From Holosporaceae bacterium UBA3830 (GTDB taxonomy: Bacteria > Pseudomonadota > Alphaproteobacteria > UBA3830): a stretch of 22,372 nt of DNA. The stretch's first letter is position 1. Each line of letters starts with the position of its first letter. This document shows, in pieces, positions 6,437 to 15,165 of this stretch. A program made the translations under genes and the position numbers. Location: contig DGIE01000015.1 of NCBI GenBank assembly GCA_002393025.1, positions 1-22,372 on the forward strand, given 5' to 3'. The notes below the pieces were generated by a model. The model had not been told where the DNA came from. It saw nothing but the letters and a program-made list of their open reading frames with translations, and searched no databases.

Positions 6437-7771
6437 TTGTTCAATTCATTTTCTGAAAAAATTTCCGGAATTTTTGACAAACTAAGGCGCAGTGGGGTAT
6501 TGAAAGAAGAAGACGTTGATATGGCTCTGAGGGAAATCCGAATAGCTTTGTTGGAGGCGGATGTCTCATTAGATATCGCAAGAAAATTTATCTCTGAGGT
6601 CAAGGAAAGGGCTATTGGACAGAATGTGTTAAAATCGGTTTCTCCAGGACAGATGGTTATTAAAATAGTTTACGATTACATCGTTGAACTTTTGGGAAAA
6701 TCAGATCCGATTAACCTGAATAAGTCCCCTTATAAAATTATGTTAGTTGGATTACAAGGAGCAGGTAAAACTACTACTGCAGCTAAACTTGCAAACTTCT
6801 TTTCTAAAAAAAACAAGAAAGTTTTATTAGCTTCGACTGATATATACCGTCCTGCAGCGATTGACCAATTAAAAATTCTATCCAGTAAAGTTAAAAATGC
6901 CGTTTTTTTGCAAAATGAGAAAGATAAAGATCTTTCAGCAGCAGAAATAGCAAGAAACGCTCTAAAAAATTTACAAGAAACTGAATCAAACGTCCTAATT
7001 ATCGATACGGCAGGTCGCTTACAGATCGATGAAGTAAAAATGGATGAATTAGTTGAACTTGAAAAAATTATAAAACCGGATGAGATAATTTTAGTATCGA
7101 ATATCATGACGGGGCAGGAATCTTTCAACGTCGCTAAGCGTTTTTCTGAAGTTTTAAATATTGGCGGAATTATTCTTACTCAGGTTGATGGAGATGCTAG
7201 AGGTGGCGTTGCCCTTTCCATGAAATCTGTTACGAATTGTCCGATTAGATTCTTGTGTGTCGGAGAAAAATTGGAAGATATCGAGCAATTTAACGCTGAA
7301 CGAATCGCAAGTCGCATGTTGGATATGGGAGATATCGTTTCTCTTGTCGAAAAAGCTCAAGAAAATTTTTCTCAGGAAGAAGCTTTTGCTGATTTAAAAA
7401 AAATGCAGAGCGGAGTTTTTACTTTTGATGATCTTGCGTCCCAAATGGAAAGAATGTCCAAAATGGGCGGACTGAAAATGATCATAAAAATGCTTCCACA
7501 AAGCAAACAAATTCAGGACTTAATGGATGCTCAGGGATTATCAGATAAGACCATTGTAAAAAGTTTGGCTATCATAAAATCCATGACCAAAAAAGAAAAA
7601 GTGAATTATAAACTACTGAATGGTTCACGAAAGAAAAGAATTGCGAAGGGATCCGGAACAACAATTCAGGAAGTTAATAAGCTAATTAAGCAGTATGAAA
7701 ATGCGTTAACCATCTTTAAACGAATTAAAAAAGGTGGCGGCTTTTCGAAGTTGTTTGGAATGATGAGATAG
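6437..7771 (+). CDS. ffh: Signal recognition particle protein Ffh
   Basis: GTPase of the signal recognition particle, which binds 4.5S RNA and signal sequences of nascent membrane proteins and docks with FtsY. The 444-residue protein has an N-terminal helical domain (1-90), the NG GTPase domain with P-loop GLQGAGKTTTAAKLA (from 105), TDIYRPAA, DTAGRLQID and TQVDGDARGG, and a C-terminal methionine-rich M domain (about 300-430: SQMERMSKMGG, MIIKMLPQ, MTKKE) that binds RNA and signal peptides. Length is normal. Translation starts at a TTG, with GGGAGAG about 8 nt upstream; no nearer ATG fits the family N-terminus. The 4.5S RNA gene is not seen in this window. Confidence 0.97.
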   Translation: MFNSFSEKISGIFDKLRRSGVLKEEDVDMALREIRIALLEADVSLDIARKFISEVKERAIGQNVLKSVSPGQMVIKIVYDYIVELLGKSDPINLNKSPYKIMLVGLQGAGKTTTAAKLANFFSKKNKKVLLASTDIYRPAAIDQLKILSSKVKNAVFLQNEKDKDLSAAEIARNALKNLQETESNVLIIDTAGRLQIDEVKMDELVELEKIIKPDEIILVSNIMTGQESFNVAKRFSEVLNIGGIILTQVDGDARGGVALSMKSVTNCPIRFLCVGEKLEDIEQFNAERIASRMLDMGDIVSLVEKAQENFSQEEAFADLKKMQSGVFTFDDLASQMERMSKMGGLKMIIKMLPQSKQIQDLMDAQGLSDKTIVKSLAIIKSMTKKEKVNYKLLNGSRKKRIAKGSGTTIQEVNKLIKQYENALTIFKRIKKGGGFSKLFGMMR

Positions 7772-7774
7772 GAA

Positions 7775-8905
7775 ATGAAGCAGTCAATGAAGTTCTTTGA
7801 TGATATAGAAAGACTGCGCGGTTTTGCGTGTATTCTGGTTTTGCTTCAGCACTTGATCTGGATTTGCCCTTATTATTTTGTGATTGGCATCGTACCAAAC
7901 TGGCTCTCGATCGGGAGTGGTGCGGTGCATATTTTTTTCGCAATTTCGGGTTTTGTTATCACTTATTCGTTATCGAATAAATTAGAGAATTTAAACGGGA
8001 ACTTTTTGGATGACCTGAAAAATTCTAGAGATTGGATTTCAAAATTTTATTTAAAAAGATTCTTCAGAATTTTTCCGTTAGTCTTTGCTATAACGATCAT
8101 TTGTGGAATCTATTTGCAAATGAACGAAGCAAAAACAGACTGGCATTTAGCATTGTTGAGAAGTCCACTGGAAATTTTAGTTGGGACCTTTAACAATTCT
8201 GTCGAAGCTTTTGTATCCAAAGATGTTATCTATGTTTCGGGTATGGGACCCTTTTGGACTTTAGCTGTTGAATCCCAATTTTATGTGCTGTGGCCATTGG
8301 TTTTAATCTTATGCAGAAATAATAATCAGAGAGCGATTGTTTCTCTATCACTGGGATTAATATTCGCACTATTTATCACTCCGCTAAGTAATCTTTGTTT
8401 AGGTGACCATTACTATTGGACATCAAATAATGTCTCCGAGTTATTTTTAGGATCGTTTTTGGCTTACTTGTACAAAAGTGGTTTTAAAATTAATTTATCA
8501 AAAGTAGAAGCAAGCCTTTTTGCGTTATTTTTAATGTTTGCAATCTGGTTTTATCCCTCCGTACTTCGAGATATCGACAAAGTCTTTTACGGAAAGATCA
8601 TGGAAACGGTTGTTTCTGTTTTGCTTGTAATGTTATGCGTGTTTTGCGAAAAAAGTTTGAGTTTTTCCGGGCTTAACAAGATATTTAATTATCTGGGACG
8701 ACGTTCATTTTCATTTTATTCAATACAGCTAACTCTGGCAAACATTGTACTGTGGTTTACAAATTCAATTTATTTTCCAAAAGAAAGTCTATCTAAAAAT
8801 GAATTTTTCTTTTATCAATTTTTAATTTTTCTGGGTATCTTGTTGGTAAGCACAGAATTGTTGTATAGATTTATAGAGAGACCATGTAGGCGGCTGATGT
8901 GCTGA
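7775..8905 (+). CDS. Acyltransferase-3 family membrane protein (OafA/YrhL-like)
   Basis: Polytopic inner-membrane acyltransferase of 376 residues. Members move acetyl or other acyl groups across the membrane onto surface sugars such as O-antigen or peptidoglycan. The N-terminus has the family pattern IERLRGFACILVLLQHL, with the conserved Arg and His, then about ten hydrophobic helices, and the motif WTLAVESQFYVLWPL in the middle, also conserved in the family. The C-terminus ends ELLYRFIERPCRR, typical for the final helix. The acceptor is unknown. It begins 3 bp after the ffh stop codon. An ATG at 7787 (MKFFDD) is an alternative start, since no ribosome site is well placed for 7775. Confidence 0.88.
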   Translation: MKQSMKFFDDIERLRGFACILVLLQHLIWICPYYFVIGIVPNWLSIGSGAVHIFFAISGFVITYSLSNKLENLNGNFLDDLKNSRDWISKFYLKRFFRIFPLVFAITIICGIYLQMNEAKTDWHLALLRSPLEILVGTFNNSVEAFVSKDVIYVSGMGPFWTLAVESQFYVLWPLVLILCRNNNQRAIVSLSLGLIFALFITPLSNLCLGDHYYWTSNNVSELFLGSFLAYLYKSGFKINLSKVEASLFALFLMFAIWFYPSVLRDIDKVFYGKIMETVVSVLLVMLCVFCEKSLSFSGLNKIFNYLGRRSFSFYSIQLTLANIVLWFTNSIYFPKESLSKNEFFFYQFLIFLGILLVSTELLYRFIERPCRRLMC

Positions 8906-8931
8906 CTCGGTTTTCAAGTTAGGAGGAGAAA

Positions 8932-9657
8932 ATGAAAAGAAACGTAACGTTACTTGTTGGTTTGAATTTTTTGTTATTCGGATGCACTGGTCCAGCGTAC
9001 GAGAGTGATTCTGTGCACCTAATAAGAGTTGCTCAAAAAGCAAGGAACAGCAGTAATCCAGAGGCTGCATTAAACTTCTACAAACGAGCGAAAGAACTTG
9101 ACCCCGATAATGGTCAGATATATCTGGGTATTAGCGAAGCCTATACAGACATGAAACTACTGGACGCCGCAACTGAATATCTTAAGATGGCGGAAAATTA
9201 TGGAGCTTCTGAAGACAAGATCTGCTATCTTCGTGGAAAAATCTACTTACTGTCTGGCAGATTAGATCTCGCCGAAAAGGAGTTTTCAAAATTTGAAACT
9301 GCCGATTCTCTGAATGCTATGGGGGCAATTTATGATAACAAACGTCAACACGAAAAAGCTCAAAAGTTTTATAAACAAGTAATAGCAAAAGAACCCAGTT
9401 ATATAGATGCATACAACAACTTGGGATTGTCGTTGCTTTTACAGAATAAATTCAAAGAGGCAATCTTTTATCTGGAGAATGCCTGCTCATTTCCCGACGC
9501 AAATAGAAATTATCGAAGCAATTTAGCTTTGGCCTATGGGCTGAGTGGTAATATGAGGAAAGCTCGCGAAGTCTACGCAAAGGACTACGAAGACGAAGGA
9601 CTCGAAGAGAGAATGGCCAATCTTGAAGATATACTTGCGGATAGGCAACGTCAGTGA
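8932..9657 (+). CDS. TPR-repeat lipoprotein (TadD-like)
   Basis: Predicted outer-membrane or periplasmic lipoprotein of 241 residues. A signal peptide ends in a lipobox-like LLFGC (cysteine 18), after which tetratricopeptide repeats fill most of the chain: repeats with A-xx-Y/F-x-K-A and D/E-P patterns are visible near 40-75, 75-105, 125-160 and 160-190 (for example AALNFYKRAKELDPDNG and AQKFYKQVIAKEPSYIDA). TPR lipoproteins act as scaffolds; TadD is the tight-adherence secretion pilotin, and NlpI/PilF are other possibilities. No tad or pilus genes lie nearby, so the specific role is open. A strong AGGAGGAG ribosome site precedes the ATG, and the gene ends 9 bp from convergent folC. Confidence 0.82.
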   Translation: MKRNVTLLVGLNFLLFGCTGPAYESDSVHLIRVAQKARNSSNPEAALNFYKRAKELDPDNGQIYLGISEAYTDMKLLDAATEYLKMAENYGASEDKICYLRGKIYLLSGRLDLAEKEFSKFETADSLNAMGAIYDNKRQHEKAQKFYKQVIAKEPSYIDAYNNLGLSLLLQNKFKEAIFYLENACSFPDANRNYRSNLALAYGLSGNMRKAREVYAKDYEDEGLEERMANLEDILADRQRQ

Positions 9658-9666
9658 ATTTTTTTC

Positions 9667-10884
9667 CTACAGCACTGCTTTCTTTATCAATCCAGTTAAA
9701 TAGAGAGAGCCTGTGACAACAATTAGGTCATTGTCTTTTGCTTTTTCAGCTGCTTGTCTTAATACGGCAATCGGACATTTTGAGGAAAATTCTGCAACAG
9801 ACTTTACCTTCTCGGAGTAGTCCTCCACCGGCAAAGTTTTTACGGGGGTTTCCGTTAGACAAATGTGAGAATTTTTTATCGAATTCAATATTTCGACCAT
9901 TTGGTCTGAATTTTTGTCAGAACAGATACCAACAACAAAATAAACATTTTCAAATTCAAAATTTTTCAAAATTTCCAATAAACTTTGAACTCCTTGCGGA
10001 TTGTGATCCCCTGATAAAAAAATATCTCTGTTCTTGTATCTAATTTTTTCCATACGACACGGCCAATTTACATATTCCAACGCTGAAAGGTATTTTTCAT
10101 AATTTGGTATCAGATATTTGAAAATTTCCACAGCCAAACTTGTATTTTCTACGGCACGTTTTCCAAGTAGATTTAATTTATAATCTATATCATTTATGCT
10201 TATATAATACTCTGGATATTTATTCCTACGGACAGAATGAGTTAACTTCGGAGCTTCAAAAAATCGAGCATTTTTCTTTATCAAACTTTCCAAATATACT
10301 GCTGAAATTTCTTTCGGAAATTTAGTATGAAATACGATGTTATTTTTCCGGATAATTCCAAACTTATTTTTGGCAATCGATTTTAAATTTTTCCCAAGAA
10401 TATTTTCATGTTCTATTCCGAGACGAGTTATGACACTAATATCGTGATCAATAGCATTAGTAGCGTCCAAAGTACCCCCGAGCCCTATCTCAAAAATTGC
10501 AAAATCAATTTGTTTTTCAAAATAGAAATAATAAGCCGCAATCAAAGTAAGATATTCAAAAAAGCTGAGACAAAAGTTTGATAATTTCTCATGAATAATT
10601 TTAAAAATTCGAGAAAAATCTTCATCAGAAATATCAATTCCGTTGAATTTTATTCTCTCATTAACTTTTACGATATGAGGAGATGAAAAAAAACCGACAT
10701 TTTTTCCTGAGGCAATCAACAAAGTTTGCAGCGTCACACAGGTCGTACCTTTTCCATTCGTACCAGTCACCAAAATTACTTTTTGTGATGGAAAATTTAT
10801 GTCTAAAATCTTCAAACACCTCTTAATAACATTCGGAGTGTGATATTTTCCCTGTTTTTCCAAAAAACTTAAAACTTCTCGCAT
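9667..10884 (-). CDS. folC: Bifunctional folylpolyglutamate synthase / dihydrofolate synthase
   Basis: Mur-ligase-family ATP-dependent enzyme that adds glutamate to dihydropteroate and then further glutamates to folates in the cytoplasm. It has 405 residues. The ATP-binding loop GTNGKGTTCV is at 41-50, SSPHIVKVNERIKFNG follows near 67-82, the family block FEIGLGGTLDATN lies near 131-143, and the C-terminal domain begins with SGDHNPQGVQ. All are characteristic of FolC. GGAG lies 7 nt before the ATG. It is divergent from glmM with 57 bp between start codons, so both promoters must share that short space. Confidence 0.95.
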   Translation of the reverse strand: MREVLSFLEKQGKYHTPNVIKRCLKILDINFPSQKVILVTGTNGKGTTCVTLQTLLIASGKNVGFFSSPHIVKVNERIKFNGIDISDEDFSRIFKIIHEKLSNFCLSFFEYLTLIAAYYFYFEKQIDFAIFEIGLGGTLDATNAIDHDISVITRLGIEHENILGKNLKSIAKNKFGIIRKNNIVFHTKFPKEISAVYLESLIKKNARFFEAPKLTHSVRRNKYPEYYISINDIDYKLNLLGKRAVENTSLAVEIFKYLIPNYEKYLSALEYVNWPCRMEKIRYKNRDIFLSGDHNPQGVQSLLEILKNFEFENVYFVVGICSDKNSDQMVEILNSIKNSHICLTETPVKTLPVEDYSEKVKSVAEFSSKCPIAVLRQAAEKAKDNDLIVVTGSLYLTGLIKKAVL

Positions 10885-10941
10885 AGATATCTCCGTTTTC
10901 CAGTGCTATTCTATAGTGGTTTCGTTATGGAGAAAATAACT

Positions 10942-12273
10942 ATGAAAAAATTATTCGGAACTGATGGTATACGGGGTGTTGCGAACACTTATCCTCTAAC
11001 CATCGATATGTGTCAAAAATTAGCACGAGCAGTCTATAAAAAATTCTTGAGTCACGATTTAAAAAGAAAAATTGTTTTCATCGGAAAAGACACTCGTATC
11101 TCCGGAGATATTTTTGAACATGCTCTAGCTGCTGAATTTTGTGCAATGGGAGTGGACACAAAACTACTGGGAATTATCCCTACCCCAGCAGTTTCAATAT
11201 TGACTAGAAAACTCGGGGCCGATTTGGGAATTATGATTTCCGCTTCTCATAATCCATACAACGATAACGGAATAAAATTATTCAATTCTCTCGGGCTGAA
11301 GTTGAGCGATGAAGAAGAAATCGAGTTAGAAGATTTTATTTTTAATAATAATGAAAATTATAATGTATTGAACGATAAATTTGGACGAGTACTGCATGAT
11401 CATACGACATACAAGATATATCAAGATGAATTTGAAAGAGTTTTTTCTTTCGATAAAGAAATTACAAATAAGCTGAATATCGTAATTGATTCTTCTAATG
11501 GAGCTTTATCAAAAATTGCCCCACATGTCTTTCGAAATTTGGGATTCAATGTAGTTAGCTTATTCGACAATCCAAACGGTATAAATATCAACGATAATTG
11601 TGGGGTAACTCATCCTGAAGTTCTATCTCGCGCAGTTATAAACAATGATGCTGATTTTGGAATTGCTTTCGACGGAGATGGAGATCGCGTTTTAATTTGC
11701 GATGAGAAAGGGCAATGTCTGAACGGAGAAGATATTCTTGCAATTCTATCTTTGGAGGGAAACCATAAAGAAATCGTCTCTACAATCATGGCAAATTTCG
11801 GTTTTGAAAAATACTTGGAACGCCGAAAAATAAAATTAACAAAAACCAATGTCGGTGATAGATATATCTCGGAATATCTGAGATACAACTCCGCGGATTT
11901 GGGAGGAGAGCCTTCGGGACATATCATAATAAAATCGCATGCTCTGACTGGAGATGGATTGTTCTCGGGATTAAAGGCTATCGAAATGATGTTACGCAGT
12001 GGGAAGAATTTTAGCGAATTACGATTGTTTGATCCGAGCCTATCGATAAATAAAAATATAAGGGTGAAAGATAAATCAATTATAGAAAATGAGAAAATCA
12101 AAAGCGTTATCGAAAATTGTAAAAAGGAATTGGAAAATAATGGTAAATTGATAGTAAGACCTTCCGGAACAGAACCACTAATTCGATTAACAGCGGAGGG
12201 AGAAGATTTAGATCAGCTCAATCGTATCCTAGAAAAAATTTCTGCAGCAATAAAAGAGGAAGCTGAAATATGA
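10942..12273 (+). CDS. glmM: Phosphoglucosamine mutase
   Basis: Converts glucosamine-6-phosphate to glucosamine-1-phosphate on the way to UDP-GlcNAc for peptidoglycan and lipopolysaccharide. From the ATG at 10942 the protein is 443 residues and begins KKLFGTDGIRGVAN as in the family. The phosphoserine loop ISASHNPYNDNG has its catalytic serine at 102, matching E. coli GlmM; the metal loop DGDGDR, the sugar-binding GGEPSGH and the phosphate-binding RPSGTEP are all present. The frame opens upstream at 10903, but GGAG 9 nt before 10942 and the family N-terminus support the shorter form. Its stop overlaps the rmuC start (ATGA). Confidence 0.96.
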   Translation: MKKLFGTDGIRGVANTYPLTIDMCQKLARAVYKKFLSHDLKRKIVFIGKDTRISGDIFEHALAAEFCAMGVDTKLLGIIPTPAVSILTRKLGADLGIMISASHNPYNDNGIKLFNSLGLKLSDEEEIELEDFIFNNNENYNVLNDKFGRVLHDHTTYKIYQDEFERVFSFDKEITNKLNIVIDSSNGALSKIAPHVFRNLGFNVVSLFDNPNGININDNCGVTHPEVLSRAVINNDADFGIAFDGDGDRVLICDEKGQCLNGEDILAILSLEGNHKEIVSTIMANFGFEKYLERRKIKLTKTNVGDRYISEYLRYNSADLGGEPSGHIIIKSHALTGDGLFSGLKAIEMMLRSGKNFSELRLFDPSLSINKNIRVKDKSIIENEKIKSVIENCKKELENNGKLIVRPSGTEPLIRLTAEGEDLDQLNRILEKISAAIKEEAEI

Positions 12274-13622
12274 TTTCTACAACGTTGTTGGTCTCCAGCG
12301 CTTGTTTTTGTCTAATTGTTATTATTTTTCAGCTTATAGTAATTCACAATATACTCAAGGAAAAATCTCTTTTACTTTTGGAGAAGGTTCGGCTTGAAGA
12401 AAAATGCAATTGTTTAGAGCCTTTCGAAAAAAAATACGCCGATTTGTTTGAAAACTATTCGGAAATGGAAAAAAAGAACATATTATTGCAGTCCAATTTG
12501 GAGCAGGAAAAAAGAAATCTGGCCGAAAAGATTAGTTTATTACAAAATGCGGAAGAAAAATTAAGCAATACTTTTAAAGCAATCAGCTTAGATGCTCTTT
12601 CGAAAAATAATCAGTCTTTTCTGGATTTAGCAAAGACGACATTTTCCCGATTGCAGGAAAAAGCGAAGTCAGACCTTGAACTAAATAAAAAATCCGTCGG
12701 AGACTTGGTTAATCCAATTAAGGAAGCCTTGGACGGAGTCGGACAAAAGCTCGGAGATTTGGAAAAATCTCGTGTGGGAGCTTATGAAGCACTAAAACAA
12801 CAAGTAGGTGACCTGATCATCTCTCAAAATTCTCTGAAAACTGAAACTGGTCGTTTGGTATCAGCTCTAAAAACTCCAACTACACGAGGCAGATGGGGAG
12901 AAATACAATTGCGTCGGGTCGTTGAGCTTTCCGGAATGGTCGAGCACTGCGATTTTCAAGAGCAAATTTCCATGGAAGACCAGAGTACGAAAATTCGCCC
13001 AGATATGGTGATATATTATCCAGGAAACAAGCAAGTAGTTGTCGATTCAAAGGTTCCCCTAGCAGCATATCTAAAATCTCTAGAAATTTCAGATGATATT
13101 GAGAAGAAAATTTTGCTGAAAGAACACGCAAAACAATTACGAGATCATGTGGTAAAGCTATCGAAGAAAGAGTATTGGACCCAGTTCCAAGACAGTCCGG
13201 AATTCGTAATTATGTTTCTGCCAGGAGAAATATTCTTTTCGGTTGCAGTGGAGCAAGATCCTGAACTAATAGAATTTGCAATGAGAAAAAAGGTTTTAAT
13301 TACGACTCCGACGACTCTTTTAGCGTTGTTGCATACCATCGCATGGGGATGGCGTCAGGAGAATTTAGCGGAAAATGCTAAGCAGATTGTGAAGATGGGG
13401 CAGGAACTTTATAAAAGATTATGTGATATGTCGCAACATTTTTTAAATTTAGGGAAAAGTGTCTCTAATGTAGTTACTCATTATAATAGGACAGTTGCAA
13501 GTTTGGAAAGTCGAGTATTAGTCAGTGCTAGAAAGTTCAAAGATATGGAAAATCACGAAAAAAACATTATTGAACTAAGCGGAATCGACAACAGCGTAAG
13601 ACAGATAAATGACAAATACTAA
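12270..13622 (+). CDS. rmuC: DNA recombination protein RmuC
   Basis: RmuC-family protein of 450 residues. The family limits inversions at short inverted repeats and has a predicted nuclease-like fold. Visible parts are an N-terminal membrane segment (about 5-26), a long charged coiled coil (about 35-110), and the conserved RmuC block with TTRGRWGEIQLRRVVELSGM (about 204-223), IRPDMVIYYPG, VVDSKVPLAAYL and WTQFQDSPEFVIMFLPGE. Length and order are normal. It starts within the glmM stop codon (4-nt overlap), so translation is probably coupled, and both share the promoter upstream of glmM. Confidence 0.94.
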   Translation: MISTTLLVSSACFCLIVIIFQLIVIHNILKEKSLLLLEKVRLEEKCNCLEPFEKKYADLFENYSEMEKKNILLQSNLEQEKRNLAEKISLLQNAEEKLSNTFKAISLDALSKNNQSFLDLAKTTFSRLQEKAKSDLELNKKSVGDLVNPIKEALDGVGQKLGDLEKSRVGAYEALKQQVGDLIISQNSLKTETGRLVSALKTPTTRGRWGEIQLRRVVELSGMVEHCDFQEQISMEDQSTKIRPDMVIYYPGNKQVVVDSKVPLAAYLKSLEISDDIEKKILLKEHAKQLRDHVVKLSKKEYWTQFQDSPEFVIMFLPGEIFFSVAVEQDPELIEFAMRKKVLITTPTTLLALLHTIAWGWRQENLAENAKQIVKMGQELYKRLCDMSQHFLNLGKSVSNVVTHYNRTVASLESRVLVSARKFKDMENHEKNIIELSGIDNSVRQINDKY

Positions 13623-13668
13623 ATTTCGATATTTTTCATTTAAAACCAGATAGGAAAAAGAGGAACTA

Positions 13669-14493
13669 TTGATAATAGAAGAATATAATCCGCAGTGGCC
13701 AATATTTTTTGAAAATGAATCTCAGAAAATTAAGTCTGTCATGGGAGAAAAGGCTATTGAAATTTACCATATAGGATCTACTTCGGTACCTTCTCTTGCT
13801 GCAAAACCTATCATTGATTTGATACTCGTTACAAGAGATTTAAATTCGACTCGAGAATTACTTACGTCAAAGGAGCTGGGATACCGCTATAAAGGAGAAT
13901 ACAATCTGCCACTGAGGGACTTATACGGGAAAAAAGATAATTTTGAGATATATTTGCATGTTCATCTCATAAATAATCCTGAAATCAAGCTAAATTTATT
14001 ATTCCGCGATTATTTAAGAAATAATGAGAAAGCAAAGAAGCAATATGAATCGGTAAAAATTTCTGCCTGCAAAAAGCAAAATGCTTCAGAAAAGGTGGAA
14101 ACTGGTATAACAAAATATAATTTGTTGAAGAATGACATGATTGTTTCCATTTTGAAAGAAACAGGATTCGATGGCGTATGTTCTCGCTTCGTAACCCAAC
14201 ATACTGAATCTGAATTTTTCAATAAAATCAAAAGTAATTTTCTTAAAGATCTTAACGGTAATAACCCGTCTCTGCTTTCTGAACAGAATGTAAAAAAATT
14301 AGTTCTATATAGAGGAGTTGATCTTGTTGGTGCCGCGGAAATAACGAATATTTCTTCTAATGGATTTTCAATAAACTTTGCTTGGACGAACGATAACGGA
14401 AAACTATTGAAAGAGTTTTTATCTAGAATAGAGGATTGGATAAAAGTAAGGACAAGCGCCGTATCGGAAGCAGCACCTGGAATAACTTCATAG
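13669..14493 (+). CDS. GrpB-family (UPF0157) protein with extra C-terminal domain
   Basis: The first about 165 of 274 residues are a GrpB/UPF0157 domain, related to the nucleotidyltransferase superfamily: YNPQWPIFFENE (6-17), HIGSTSVPSLAAKPIIDL (34-51) with the conserved GSTSVP and KPIID, and LHVHL (96-100). The biochemical role is unproven; the same domain is found fused to dephospho-CoA kinase in actinobacteria. Residues about 170-262 are an added region (FVTQHTESEFF, LVLYRGVDLVGAAEI, FAWTNDNGKLLKEFL, EDWIK) that looks like a reduced GNAT acetyltransferase domain, but the acyl-CoA loop is not clear. Translation starts at TTG with AGAGGA close upstream. The gene stands alone between rmuC (46 bp) and convergent recR. 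Confidence 0.8.
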   Translation: MIIEEYNPQWPIFFENESQKIKSVMGEKAIEIYHIGSTSVPSLAAKPIIDLILVTRDLNSTRELLTSKELGYRYKGEYNLPLRDLYGKKDNFEIYLHVHLINNPEIKLNLLFRDYLRNNEKAKKQYESVKISACKKQNASEKVETGITKYNLLKNDMIVSILKETGFDGVCSRFVTQHTESEFFNKIKSNFLKDLNGNNPSLLSEQNVKKLVLYRGVDLVGAAEITNISSNGFSINFAWTNDNGKLLKEFLSRIEDWIKVRTSAVSEAAPGITS

Positions 14494-14541
14494 CCTGCGA
14501 TAAAACTAGACTCAGCTCACGTAGAAAAATATCATAACTTT

Positions 14542-15129
14542 TCATTTTCTTGCTGAAAACGCAGTAAATAACGTGCCGTCGTCGAGATAATCCAACTCTC
14601 CGCCCATCGGAATTCCATGGGCAAGGGCAGAGACTTTTATATTTCGATCTTTAAAAAAGTTGCGAATATAATAGTCCGTAGTTTGCCCTTCAACTGTCGC
14701 GCTAAGGGCATTGATGACTTCGGTCACCCCATTTTCTCGACAGCGAGCACTGAGTTTATCGAGGAGCAAAACTTCCGGTCCTCTTTCATTAATGGATGAC
14801 AGCAATCCCTTAAGCACATGGTATTTCCCTCGAAAACAGGCTGTTCTTTCAATTGCCCAGAGGTCTGCAACGCTTTCCACGACGCAAATAACATCATCCC
14901 GTCTTTTCGGATCAGAGCAAATTGAACAAAACTCTCCAAATGCATCAATATTTCCGCAAATTGGACATACCTTTACATTGTCGTGAACCTTTTTCATTGA
15001 ACTGAGCATTGGTTCAAGGATATCTCGATTGTGTTGAATCAGATGAATAGCAATTCTGCGAGCCGAACGAGGTCCCAACCCCGGAAGCCGGGAAATCTTT
15101 TGAATTAACACTTCTATATCAGGACTCAT
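14542..15129 (-). CDS. recR: Recombination mediator protein RecR
   Basis: Component of the RecF(O)R pathway, helping RecA load on single-stranded gaps. The 195-residue protein has a helix-hairpin-helix (RLPGLGPRSARRIAIHL, 14-30), a four-cysteine zinc finger (C55, C58, C68, C71 in CPICGN...FCSICSD), a Toprim domain beginning ICVVESVADLWAIE, and the typical C-terminal HGIPMGGELDYLDDGTL. All key residues are present and length is normal. It follows holB by 36 bp on the same strand, forming a replication and repair unit instead of the common dnaX-ybaB-recR arrangement. Confidence 0.96.
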   Translation of the reverse strand: MSPDIEVLIQKISRLPGLGPRSARRIAIHLIQHNRDILEPMLSSMKKVHDNVKVCPICGNIDAFGEFCSICSDPKRRDDVICVVESVADLWAIERTACFRGKYHVLKGLLSSINERGPEVLLLDKLSARCRENGVTEVINALSATVEGQTTDYYIRNFFKDRNIKVSALAHGIPMGGELDYLDDGTLFTAFSARK

Positions 15130-15165
15130 ATTATTTTCCTTTCACTCTGCAAATACTGAAAGACT

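Noticed and set aside
10903..10941. Upstream extension of glmM by 13 codons
   Set aside because: The family N-terminus (KKLFGTDGIRG) and the GGAG ribosome site 9 nt before 10942 favour the shorter protein.
11610..12101. Long antisense open frame (163 codons) inside glmM
   Set aside because: It lies fully opposite a well-supported gene, has low-complexity Ser/Phe/Ile composition and matches no family; it is a shadow of glmM codon use.
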